A DNA stretch of 64,000 bases from Campylobacter sp. RM12651. GTDB taxonomy: Bacteria; Campylobacterota; Campylobacteria; Campylobacterales; Campylobacteraceae. Below, in pieces: positions 36,919-45,442 of this stretch. Position 1 is the stretch's first letter; each line of letters starts with the position of its first letter. The position numbers were made by a program, and so were the translations under genes. The stretch covers positions 1,178,001-1,242,000 of the forward strand of contig NZ_CP059600.1 of assembly GCF_022369475.1 (NCBI RefSeq), written 5' to 3'. Under the pieces are notes generated by a model, which saw only the letters and a list, made by a program, of their open reading frames with translations, did no database searches and was not told where the DNA came from.

Positions 36919-37848
36919 ATGCTATATGATTTAGTAGTAATAGGTGCAGGTCCAGCGGGAATTGCAAGTGCTTATGAAGCACATAAAAATGGTTTAAAAA
37001 ATGTTTTATTAATAGAAAAAGCAGCAGAGAATTGTCAAACTTTTAGAACTTATTATAAAGATGGAAAAAGAGTTGATAAAGTTTATAATAAAATTGATAT
37101 TCCAAACTTAGGAAATATACCTTTTGAAGATGGAACAAAAGAAAGCTCATTAGAATTATTTACAAGCCTTTGCGATGGTTCTTTTGAAGTAATGTTTTCA
37201 AATGAAGTTGAGAAAATCAAGCAAGTTGATGGAAATTTAGTTGTATATTCAAGTAAAGGCGAATTTAAAACAAAAAATGCAGTAATTTCAATAGGTAGAA
37301 TGGGAAAACCAAATAAACCAAGTTATAAACTACCTTCAAAATTGAGTAAAGTTATCAATTTTAACGCAAACGACGCTAAAGAAAATGAAAAAATCTTAGT
37401 AGTTGGTGGTGGTAATAGTGCTGTTGAATACGCTGTTGATTTAAGCAAAAAAGCAAATGTTACATTATGCTATAGAAGAGCTGAATTTAGTAGAATTAAT
37501 GAAATAAATCATAAAAATGTATATGAAGCAAAACTTACTTTAAAATTAGCAACTGATATTAGCGAAGTAAATGAAGTAGATAACAAACCTGAAGTTACTT
37601 ATACTAATGGTGAAAAAGAGATTTTTGATAGGATAATTTATGGAATTGGCGGCTCTACTCCAGTTGATTTTCTAACAAATAGTGGAATAGAAATTGATGA
37701 TAAAGGCGTTCCTACTTTTGATACTAATATGCAAAGTAATGTTAAAAATATTTTCGTAGCAGGAGATATTGCTAGTAAAAATGGAGAAAGCATAATAACG
37801 GCTTTAAATCACGCTAAAAAAATTGCTGATTATATTATTAAGGGTTAA
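36919..37848 (+). CDS. NAD(P)/FAD-dependent oxidoreductase, thioredoxin reductase-like, lacking CXXC
   Basis: 309 residues. Two dinucleotide-binding motifs are present: VVIGAGPAGIASAYEAHK (FAD, residues 6-23) and ILVVGGGNSAVEYAVDLSK (NAD(P)H, about 160-178), and the late NIFVAGDIASKNG motif near 275. No redox-active CXXC is visible, so it is not a disulfide reductase of the standard type; YpdA-like or ferredoxin/flavodoxin reductases are alternatives. A homologue exists in C. jejuni (Cj0559). It heads a compact plus-strand operon running to mnmH. Confidence 0.85.
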   Translation: MLYDLVVIGAGPAGIASAYEAHKNGLKNVLLIEKAAENCQTFRTYYKDGKRVDKVYNKIDIPNLGNIPFEDGTKESSLELFTSLCDGSFEVMFSNEVEKIKQVDGNLVVYSSKGEFKTKNAVISIGRMGKPNKPSYKLPSKLSKVINFNANDAKENEKILVVGGGNSAVEYAVDLSKKANVTLCYRRAEFSRINEINHKNVYEAKLTLKLATDISEVNEVDNKPEVTYTNGEKEIFDRIIYGIGGSTPVDFLTNSGIEIDDKGVPTFDTNMQSNVKNIFVAGDIASKNGESIITALNHAKKIADYIIKG

Positions 37849-37850
37849 GC

Positions 37851-39989
37851 TTGGCTAAGAAGAATTTAACACTATATAGCTTAGGTGCTTGTGCTGTTAT
37901 TTTAGGTGGAATTTATTTTGTAATTCCATCTAAAGACACAAAAACAAACCAAACACCAATAAAACCACAAGTAAAAATAGAGCAAAAACAACAAACAAAA
38001 CAAGTGCAATTGCCAAAACTTGAAGAACAAAACTATAAGATATTAAATGATAGAATTGTAAAGCTTACAAAGCAAATAGAAAGCTTAAAAAATAGCAATA
38101 CCAAAGCCAATGAAATAGAAAATCTATATCAAGAAATTGAAAAATTAAAAATACAAAACGAACAATTAGAAACTAAGAATAATGAATTAGTTCATCGTTT
38201 AAATAACGAAAGTTTATTAGTAAATGAAAATAGCAAAAACTCATATCAGCAAATGATAGATAAGCTAAATGAAGATTTAGCAAATTATAAAAGCGAAAAC
38301 GATAGTTTAAAATTAAGCTTAAATGATAAAGAAAACGCTGTTAAAAATCTAAATTCTTTACTAGGAACTCTTAGTAATCAAAAACAAATGGACGAATTTG
38401 AACACGATAATTTAGCAAGAAAATTGCAAGATGAATTAGATAAAGCAAATGCAAAAATCATAGCAAATCAAAAAAATTATACAGATGTGGTTAAAGAAAA
38501 TGATATTTTAAAACAAAGAGTAAAAAATCTAGGGAATTTAGAAAGTGTAAATGCTGAATTAAGTAAAGTAAATAATGAACTTAACTTAAAAAATCTTGAA
38601 TTAAGTAAAGAAATAAAAGCAGCAAGCAAGCTAAATGATGAATTAAAAAGCAATAATAATTCTGATTTTGTAAAGCTTAATTTGGATAATAAAAATCTCC
38701 AAGCAAAATTAGATGATGCTAAAACTTCAATATTAAAATTAAATCAAGTTAAAAATGATTTAGAACAAAAATTAGATAATTTAAAAAATATTGAAAAACA
38801 AAGAGATGAATTAAAAAATGAAGTTTTTCAGGCAAAACTAGAACTTGAAAAATCTAAAAACGAACAAACTAAAGTGATTAAGGATTTAAGTGATAAAAGC
38901 CAAAATTCACTTGATAATCTTACAAAAGAGCTAAATAAAGTTAATGAATCTAATGCTAAGTTACAAGATAAAAATACAAAAAATGAAATAGCATTAAAAG
39001 ATATGCAACTAAAAAATAAAGAACTAGAATTAGACTCAAAGAAAAAAGAAAAAGATTTAAGTGAAACAATAGCAAAACTTCAAAAAATTGATGAGCAATT
39101 AAAAGCAAGTAGTGCAAATAATATGGATTTAAAAACAAAATTAGATAATTTACAAAAAGAAAAAATAGAATTAACCACGCAATTAAATAAAATTAATAAT
39201 GAGTTTTTAAACTATAAAAACGATAGCTTAAGTAATAAACAAAACGATGTTAAGGACTTAAATAATAAACTTTACGAAAGTTCAAAAGCTTATGATGAGC
39301 TAAATGTAAAATATATAGCTTTAAAAGAAGAATATGCGGCTAAAGAACTAGATAATAATAAAGCAAAACAAGAAAACAAAACACTTTTAGATGAAATTGA
39401 ACAACTAAAATTAACTATTAGTAAGGATACAAATTCTGAAAGAGTTTTAGCCTTAGAAGAAGAAAAAGATAAGCTATTAAAACAACTAAATGAAATAAAT
39501 ATCAAAACTTTAAATAACTATAATCAAGAAAATAGCGAACTAATAGCAAAAAAAGAAAAAATTCAAGAATTAGAAAAAAAACTTGAATTAGCTCAAAAAG
39601 GAAGTTCGTTAAATACAAATAGTTTAAAACTACAAGATACTTTTGTTTGTGATGATATAAAATCAGGAGTAATTGGACTTAGTAAAACTTGCTCGCTTGA
39701 ACTTGATAAATTCTTAGCAAAATATAATCAAAATTATTTATATGAGATAACTCCTATAATTGATGATAGTGGCTTTAAGAGTTTAAGTGCTATTGATGGA
39801 GTTCATATGGCTAGCAAAGAAGTGCAAAGATTAACTCGCTTAGCTAATTTTGGATTATCAAAAGATAGAACAAAAAGTGCTGCAAGTTATATAAAATCAA
39901 AAATTCCTAATGCACTAATTAGCTCAAGTTTAGAGCCTGAATACTCAAAAGACAATAAAAAAGGCTTTATTTTAAGAGTTTATAAATGA
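37851..39989 (+). CDS. Membrane-anchored coiled-coil protein with possible OmpA-like C-terminus
   Basis: 712 residues from a TTG start (AAGGG 5-8 bp upstream, 2 bp after the previous stop). One membrane segment (about 8-25) is followed by a long low-complexity coiled coil (about 60-590) rich in Lys, Asn, Glu and Leu, with heptad-like KLDNL and ELNKL units. The last 110 residues form a globular domain; GLSKDRTKSAASYIKSKI resembles the OmpA-family LS-x-x-RA-x-AV helix, suggesting a divergent peptidoglycan-contacting domain. Predicted role: periplasmic spacer or envelope-spanning protein. The coiled coil makes homology searches unreliable. Confidence 0.7.
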   Translation: MAKKNLTLYSLGACAVILGGIYFVIPSKDTKTNQTPIKPQVKIEQKQQTKQVQLPKLEEQNYKILNDRIVKLTKQIESLKNSNTKANEIENLYQEIEKLKIQNEQLETKNNELVHRLNNESLLVNENSKNSYQQMIDKLNEDLANYKSENDSLKLSLNDKENAVKNLNSLLGTLSNQKQMDEFEHDNLARKLQDELDKANAKIIANQKNYTDVVKENDILKQRVKNLGNLESVNAELSKVNNELNLKNLELSKEIKAASKLNDELKSNNNSDFVKLNLDNKNLQAKLDDAKTSILKLNQVKNDLEQKLDNLKNIEKQRDELKNEVFQAKLELEKSKNEQTKVIKDLSDKSQNSLDNLTKELNKVNESNAKLQDKNTKNEIALKDMQLKNKELELDSKKKEKDLSETIAKLQKIDEQLKASSANNMDLKTKLDNLQKEKIELTTQLNKINNEFLNYKNDSLSNKQNDVKDLNNKLYESSKAYDELNVKYIALKEEYAAKELDNNKAKQENKTLLDEIEQLKLTISKDTNSERVLALEEEKDKLLKQLNEINIKTLNNYNQENSELIAKKEKIQELEKKLELAQKGSSLNTNSLKLQDTFVCDDIKSGVIGLSKTCSLELDKFLAKYNQNYLYEITPIIDDSGFKSLSAIDGVHMASKEVQRLTRLANFGLSKDRTKSAASYIKSKIPNALISSSLEPEYSKDNKKGFILRVYK

Positions 39990-40666
39990 TAATTTATCAA
40001 TATAAAAACGGCTATCGCTACAATAGTGATAGCATAATTTTATATGATTTTATAAATAAAGATAAGCTTAAAGGAATAGGACTTGATATTGGTGCTGGGA
40101 GTGGAATTTTAAGCCTATTATTAAGCGAAAATAAAAATATAAAAATAGATGCAATTGATATTCAAGAAGAAAATGTAAAACTATGCAAAAAAAATTATGA
40201 AAAAAATAATCTTGATTATAAAGTAATTTTAGGTGATATTAAAGATTATAAAGTTTATAATTATTATGATTTTATAATCTCTAATCCACCATTTTATTCT
40301 AAAATGCAAGCACAAAATAAGCATTTAAATATTTCAAGACATATTGATTTTTTACCACTTGAAATATTGTTAAAAAGTGCTGATAAATTATTAAAACCAA
40401 AAGGTTTTTTATATTTTTGTTATGATGCTAAAAAAATTGATTTAATATTTGAAACCTTAAAAAATACGAATTTAAAATGCGAAATAATAAGATTTATTCA
40501 CACAAAAGCAGAAAAACCATCAAATTTAGTATTAATTAAAGCAAGAAAATTAAGCAAAAGTGATGTGCTGATTTTGCCACCTTTAATATGTAACGATAGC
40601 AATGGCACAACAAAAGAATTTAATTCAATTTATCAAAATATCAAGGTTCAAAGTTATGATTTATAA
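39986..40666 (+). CDS. TrmN6-type SAM-dependent methyltransferase
   Basis: 226 residues. Motif I is LDIGAGSGILSLLL (about 33-46), and motif IV IISNPPFYSKM (about 93-103) is the N6-adenine/amino-methylating NPPF/Y type. The C-terminal half matches the tRNA1(Val) A37 N6-methyltransferase (TrmN6/YfiC) architecture. Its start overlaps the coiled-coil gene stop by 4 bp. The precise target, tRNA or otherwise, is assigned by family resemblance only. Confidence 0.82.
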   Translation: MIIYQYKNGYRYNSDSIILYDFINKDKLKGIGLDIGAGSGILSLLLSENKNIKIDAIDIQEENVKLCKKNYEKNNLDYKVILGDIKDYKVYNYYDFIISNPPFYSKMQAQNKHLNISRHIDFLPLEILLKSADKLLKPKGFLYFCYDAKKIDLIFETLKNTNLKCEIIRFIHTKAEKPSNLVLIKARKLSKSDVLILPPLICNDSNGTTKEFNSIYQNIKVQSYDL

Positions 40667-41021
40667 TAAAGATTACTCATATTCATTTGATGAGAGTAAA
40701 TGCAGTGAGTGTGGCGGTAAGTGTTGCACGGGTGAGAGTGGTTATATATTTTTAACTAGCGATGAAATTATCCAACTAGCTAAGATAAAAAATACAACTT
40801 TTAATGATTTTGTTAGTAAATATTGCATTAAAGTAGGCGTTAGGTTTAGCCTAATTGAAAAGCCATATAACAATGGCTTTGCTTGTATATTTTTTGATGA
40901 AATTAATAAAAATTGTGGAGTATATGAAGCAAGACCTATGCAATGTAGAACATTTCCGTTTTGGGAATATTTTAAAAATAACCTAAAGGAGCTTAAAAAA
41001 GAATGTATTGGGGTAAATTAA
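40656..41021 (+). CDS. YkgJ family cysteine cluster protein (putative metal-binding)
   Basis: 121 residues from the ATG at 40656; an earlier in-frame ATG at 40602 would add 18 residues wholly inside the methyltransferase gene. The family Cys pattern is CSECGGKCCTG at the N-terminus and CGVYEARPMQCRTFPFWEYF near the C-terminus, proposed to bind zinc or an iron-sulfur cluster. Function is unknown. It overlaps both neighbours (11 bp and 19 bp). Confidence 0.85.
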   Translation: MIYNKDYSYSFDESKCSECGGKCCTGESGYIFLTSDEIIQLAKIKNTTFNDFVSKYCIKVGVRFSLIEKPYNNGFACIFFDEINKNCGVYEARPMQCRTFPFWEYFKNNLKELKKECIGVN

Positions 41022-42385
41022 TACTAATCTTATTAGCTAGTATTACTTTTGCTGATAGTATTGATGATTTGCGTTTAAATGCAATGCTAAATGAAAATAA
41101 TAATGCTAAATTATCTAGCGAATCATATTTAAAATTATATGATGAAACAAAATTAAAAGCTTATTTAGAAAATGGAATAAAACAAGGTTTTATTGCTAAT
41201 TTAAATATGGATAAAGCAGTAAATACTTTAAGAGATATTGATAAAGATAATAATTTAATAAAAAAACTAGATATTGTTAAATTAGTAGAGCAAAAAAATT
41301 ATAAACAAGCAAAAAAAGAATATTACAAATTCATATCAAAAAACGAAGATTTTACACTAGCTAATGCTATGAGTAAGGAGCTGTTTAATCAAGGATTAAA
41401 AAAAGAAGCCTTACAAATATCTAAAGATTATTATAAAAAATATAGCAATTTATACTCATTATATTTATATATTGAAATGCTTATGGCTAACGAAAAATAT
41501 AAAGATGTAGTAAAACTAACAGAAGAATTTAATAAAACCGCAGAAGAAAATAATAAAGTAGATACAGAATTAGCTCCTTTTTTATTAATGCGTTTAAATG
41601 CTTTAAAAGCTCTTAATATGTGGGAGAAAACGATTAGATTAGACCCTAAAGGCTATTCAGAACAAATATTAAAATTATTTAAAGAAAAAGATTATAAAAA
41701 TATCAAAGAATATACTAAATTAGTGCCTATAAATCCTGATTATTCATTGTTTTTATTGTATAGATTAGAAGCGCTTTATGAACTTAATAATTCTTCAGAT
41801 ATTAATGAGATTTTTAGCTTAGGAATGAAGCTTTATGAATTTACAAATAATAAAGATATTTTATACACAATAACTAAGAAATTATTGGAATTTAACAAGA
41901 AAAAAGAACTTTATGAAATAGCTAATTTAGATGATGAATTAGCTTATAAAGTATATTTTAATTTAAAAGAATATAAAAAACTTAGTGAATTTTTATATCA
42001 AAAAGCAATTAAAGAAAATAATAATAGTTATTTAATAGAATCATATATATACGAAATGCTAGATAATCCTAAAGAATTTGATTATTTCAAATTAGATGAA
42101 TTAGTAGCTAAAGGTGGTGTTGCTCCTAATATGCTAAATATATATGCTTATACAATAATTGATGAAAAAATTGATATTGCAAAAGGTATAAAACTAATAC
42201 AAAAAGCTTTAGAACAAGAACCTGATAATGCTTATTTTCTTGATACTTTAGCTTGGGGATATTATTTAATAAATGATTGCAAAAACGCACAAGAAACTAT
42301 GCAAAAAGTATTACAAAACGAAGATGTTTTAAATGAAGATGAAATAAAACTGCATAATCAAAGGATAAATAAATGCAAGAATTAA
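41003..42385 (+). CDS. Secreted TPR-repeat protein
   Basis: 460 residues with a signal peptide (MYWGKLILILLASITFADS). The mature part is helical; a clear TPR occurs near the C-terminus (GIKLIQKALEQEPDNAYFLDTLAWGYYLINDCKNA), and weaker ones throughout. It resembles periplasmic TPR proteins involved in envelope assembly or protein interactions. It overlaps the YkgJ gene by 19 bp and the next gene by 13 bp. No specific role is evident. Confidence 0.75.
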   Translation: MYWGKLILILLASITFADSIDDLRLNAMLNENNNAKLSSESYLKLYDETKLKAYLENGIKQGFIANLNMDKAVNTLRDIDKDNNLIKKLDIVKLVEQKNYKQAKKEYYKFISKNEDFTLANAMSKELFNQGLKKEALQISKDYYKKYSNLYSLYLYIEMLMANEKYKDVVKLTEEFNKTAEENNKVDTELAPFLLMRLNALKALNMWEKTIRLDPKGYSEQILKLFKEKDYKNIKEYTKLVPINPDYSLFLLYRLEALYELNNSSDINEIFSLGMKLYEFTNNKDILYTITKKLLEFNKKKELYEIANLDDELAYKVYFNLKEYKKLSEFLYQKAIKENNNSYLIESYIYEMLDNPKEFDYFKLDELVAKGGVAPNMLNIYAYTIIDEKIDIAKGIKLIQKALEQEPDNAYFLDTLAWGYYLINDCKNAQETMQKVLQNEDVLNEDEIKLHNQRINKCKN

Positions 42386-42843
42386 GCAAAGAAATTCTAA
42401 TAAAAAGCCTTGGATTTAATCTGTTTTATCCAAGAGATTTAAGTGAATTTAAAAATGAAATAATTAAATTTAGCTATGACTTAAATGATTTAAATGATGC
42501 TTTTATTACCAATGATTTTGATGAGCTAGGTTATGCTAGGCGTTATGTTAAAAAGCATTTATTTTATTATTCAAAAAACTTAAGCGAAGATGAATTAATC
42601 AAAGCTAGTATTTACGGAGCTGATGGGATTGTTTTGGATAAAATTGCTAATAATGATTTATTAAATCTTGCAAAAAATTGTGGTTTTAGCTTAGGGTTTT
42701 TAGCTAAAAACAATATAGATTTATTTAAAGCTACCATAAAACAATTTGATATTTTTATTGCTAACGATAAATTATTAAAAAATGTTCCAAATACTAAATA
42801 CAAAGGAATTCTTAATGCAACACCTAAAAGCACCTTGGCGTGA
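42373..42843 (+). CDS. Conserved-looking protein of unknown function
   Basis: 156 residues, family not recognised. No membrane segment or metal motif is visible. The segment IYGADGIVLDKIANNDLLNLAKNCGFSLGFLAKN has the look of a TIM-barrel beta-alpha unit, as in indole-glycerol-phosphate synthase-like folds, but the protein is too short for a full barrel. It overlaps the TPR gene by 13 bp and the HIT gene by 29 bp, so translation is coupled and the frame is probably real. Confidence 0.65.
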   Translation: MQELSKEILIKSLGFNLFYPRDLSEFKNEIIKFSYDLNDLNDAFITNDFDELGYARRYVKKHLFYYSKNLSEDELIKASIYGADGIVLDKIANNDLLNLAKNCGFSLGFLAKNNIDLFKATIKQFDIFIANDKLLKNVPNTKYKGILNATPKSTLA

Positions 42844-43285
42844 TAAATATTTTAAAGAAGATAGAAGTTTATGTCCTTTTTGCGAAGATAGTGAAGTGTT
42901 AGTTTATGAAGATGAGTTATGTAGGGTTTTAATGAATAAATACCCTTATTCTCCAGGACATATTCTAATAACTCCTAGAAAGCATGTTGAGTTTTTAAAC
43001 GATTTAGATGAGATAACTTGGCTTAGAATGGCAAAAATAGCTAGATTTGCTGAAAATATTATGAGAACAACCTTGCACGCACAAGGAGTAAATATCGGAC
43101 TTAATTTAGGCGATGCAGCAGGTGCTGGTATAGCAAAACACTTGCATTTACATGTCTTACCAAGATGGCATAAGGATACTAATTTTATAACCACTATTTG
43201 TGATACTAGAGTTATAGGGACTAGCCTAGATGAATTATATTTAAAGATAAAAGAGAGCTTTAAAAACTACAATGCAGCTAATTAG
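42815..43285 (+). CDS. HIT family nucleotide-binding protein
   Basis: 156 residues from the ATG at 42815 (AAAGGA 7 bp upstream), which starts MQHLKAPWRDKYF; an in-frame ATG 33 bp earlier lies deeper in the preceding gene. CPFC near residue 21 and the histidine triad HLHLHVLPRW near 115 identify an Ap4A/Fhit-branch HIT hydrolase or phosphorylase. It overlaps the previous gene by 29 bp and mnmH by 14 bp. Confidence 0.9.
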   Translation: MQHLKAPWRDKYFKEDRSLCPFCEDSEVLVYEDELCRVLMNKYPYSPGHILITPRKHVEFLNDLDEITWLRMAKIARFAENIMRTTLHAQGVNIGLNLGDAAGAGIAKHLHLHVLPRWHKDTNFITTICDTRVIGTSLDELYLKIKESFKNYNAAN

Positions 43286-44252
43286 TGCTAAAGAATTTTT
43301 AAATATTAATAAAAATATTTTAATAGACGCAAGAAGTCCAAATGAATACAAAAAAGCACATTTAAAAAAAGCCTTAAACTTTTTTGCTTTAAATAACGAA
43401 GAGCATAAATTAGTAGGGACAAAATATGCTACTAATAAATTTAATGCAAAATTATTAGGAGCTAGTTTTATTTGTAAAAACACAAGCATTCATCTTAAAA
43501 AAATACAAAATATAGCAAATCCACATAAAGATGAAATATATATTTATTGTGCTAGAGGCGGTCAGCGAAGTGGCGCGATAGGTCATATTTTAAGTGAGAT
43601 TGGATTTAAAGTCTATAAATGCGAAGGTGGTTTTAAAGAACTTAGAAACGAGATGATTTCATATCTTAATAGCTATCAAAATCCTAATTTTGTAAGCCTA
43701 GCAGGAAATACAGCTTGTGGTAAAACAAGGCTTTTAAAATTACTTGATAATAAAATAGATTTAGAAAAATTAGCCCATCATTTCGGCTCAACTTTTGGCT
43801 CTCGTGGGTTTTTACAACCTAGCCAACAACAATTTGATATAAATCTAATAAATGAATTAAAAACATTAAAAGATGCAAAAGTATTCATAGAAGCAGAGAG
43901 CAAAAACATAGGAACTATAACTTTATTTAATAATTTTTACGAGCAAATGAATAGCGGTATTAAGGTGTTTTGCGAAGCTAGTTTGGATATTAGAGTGCAA
44001 AATTGTGTGAATGATTATCAAAACATTAGCTCGGAGTTTTTTTATTTTTGTCTTGAGAGATTAAAGCCTTATTTAGGAAATGCCTTAGTTTATGAGCTAA
44101 GCACTGCTTATAATAATAAGGATTTAAAAAGTGTAGCAAAAATACTTTTAGTCAATTATTATGATAAGGTCTATAAAAAACCTAAGGAATTTGATTTATT
44201 ATTAAATCTTGATGATTTAGAAAAAGCTAAAAATGAGTTAATTAAATTGTAA
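43272..44252 (+). CDS. mnmH: tRNA 2-selenouridine synthase MnmH (SelU)
   Basis: 326 residues. The N-terminal rhodanese domain carries the active-site Cys in YCARGGQRSGAI (about residue 90). The C-terminal half has a P-loop, AGNTACGKTRLL (about 142-153). MnmH replaces the sulfur of 2-thiouridine at the tRNA wobble position with selenium, using selenophosphate from SelD. With selA at 28.2 kb this shows that the organism uses selenium in both proteins and tRNA. It is the last gene of the operon starting at 36919. Confidence 0.92.
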   Translation: MQLISAKEFLNINKNILIDARSPNEYKKAHLKKALNFFALNNEEHKLVGTKYATNKFNAKLLGASFICKNTSIHLKKIQNIANPHKDEIYIYCARGGQRSGAIGHILSEIGFKVYKCEGGFKELRNEMISYLNSYQNPNFVSLAGNTACGKTRLLKLLDNKIDLEKLAHHFGSTFGSRGFLQPSQQQFDINLINELKTLKDAKVFIEAESKNIGTITLFNNFYEQMNSGIKVFCEASLDIRVQNCVNDYQNISSEFFYFCLERLKPYLGNALVYELSTAYNNKDLKSVAKILLVNYYDKVYKKPKEFDLLLNLDDLEKAKNELIKL

Positions 44253-44274
44253 TTTTATAATCTAAAGGATTTTT

Positions 44275-45333
44275 ATGGATAATGTAAGCTCAAGCATATT
44301 AACTTTTGATAAATTAACCGAACTAAATCTTAGCATACCTGATTATCAACGCCCTTATGTATGGGAATTAAAGCAGGTTAAAAAATTAATTGAAAGCATA
44401 AATAAAGATGAAAAATTACTTGGTTCAATCGTGTTATATAAAAATAATGATACCTATGAAATAATAGACGGGCAACAAAGACTAACCACTATAAAACTTA
44501 TTTTAAAGGCTTTAGATAAAAATAATAAGTTTTTAGAAAATGCTAAATATTATCATCAAATATCACACATAAAAATCAAGCAAAATTACGAATACATTCA
44601 AAAATACTTAAAACAAAATAATAACTTTTATGATAAATTACAAAATACTAATTTTATTTGTATTAGCACGAATGATATAAAAAGAGCTTTTGTGTTTTTT
44701 GATAATATTAATACTAAAGGTAAAAAGCTAGAAAATTATGACTTAATCAAAGCATATTGGGTATTAAATACCAATAATGATTTAATTAATTACTATGTTA
44801 AAAAATATAATGATTTTATTGAAGATGGCAAAAAGCACGAACACCCTACATATAATGGAGTAATTTATAATAATTATTTTCAATATTTTTTAAAAAATAT
44901 AGCTATGATTAGGGGGTCTATGCGTGAATATAATAAAAACTATCAAGATATTAATATCATAGATGAATATTGTAAAATCACTCCTTTTAGTGCTGGATTA
45001 AATATAAATAATATAAATGCAAGTTTTACTAATGGGGTTAGCTTTTTTGCTTGGGTAAAAAAGCACTATGAAAATACAAAATTAATAGCAAAAAGTGATT
45101 TTATAAGTAAATTTCAAAAACTATATGTAAATAATAATTTATATCACTATACTATTTTTGTTTTGATTGTATATCTTGATAAATTCCCTGATGGTGATTT
45201 TAATAAAATAGCTAGAATGATAGTTAGGATTACTTATTATAGAGCTATTAATAAATTCTTCTTTAAAAGAAGATGCAAAATACATAATCCAAATCATTTT
45301 AAGCTCAAATATAGAAGAAGAATTAATTTATAG
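44275..45333 (+). CDS. DUF262 protein (GmrS/ParB-like N-domain), frameshifted near its 3' end
   Basis: 352 codons in this frame. Residues 1-80 hold the DUF262 landmarks: IPDYQRPYVWELKQVKKL, LLGSIVLY and IIDGQQRLTTIKLIL. The middle part (about 130-330) has the NINTKGKKLENYDLIKAYW block found in this family. After about residue 328 the sequence turns basic and implausible; shifting to the +2 frame near 45260 restores 60 acidic, helical residues ending at 45442. So the gene carries a one-base insertion (or equivalent). The second DUF262 gene starts 8 bp before that restored stop. DUF262 proteins occur in GmrSD-type and other nucleotide-dependent anti-phage nucleases. Confidence 0.75.
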   Translation: MDNVSSSILTFDKLTELNLSIPDYQRPYVWELKQVKKLIESINKDEKLLGSIVLYKNNDTYEIIDGQQRLTTIKLILKALDKNNKFLENAKYYHQISHIKIKQNYEYIQKYLKQNNNFYDKLQNTNFICISTNDIKRAFVFFDNINTKGKKLENYDLIKAYWVLNTNNDLINYYVKKYNDFIEDGKKHEHPTYNGVIYNNYFQYFLKNIAMIRGSMREYNKNYQDINIIDEYCKITPFSAGLNINNINASFTNGVSFFAWVKKHYENTKLIAKSDFISKFQKLYVNNNLYHYTIFVLIVYLDKFPDGDFNKIARMIVRITYYRAINKFFFKRRCKIHNPNHFKLKYRRRINL

Positions 45334-45442
45334 ATTAAATGATTTAATAGCTCATTATCCTTACAAACAATGTATTAAACAACTTGAATTTTTAGAGCAA
45401 GAATTTAAAAATTATGGTATTTTAGGAGCTTCTTATGAATAG
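45260..45442 (+). pseudogene. Out-of-frame 3' end of the first DUF262 gene
   Basis: In the +2 frame relative to the gene, translation reads SLKEDAKYIIQIILSSNIEEEL and continues for 60 residues to ...NYGILGASYE and TAG at 45440-45442. The stop overlaps the next ATG (45435), the coupling expected of an intact operon. The change lies in AAATTCTTCTTTAAAA; removing one T gives AINKFSLKEDAK. No long homopolymer is present, so ordinary slippage-based phase variation is not obvious. Confidence 0.65.
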
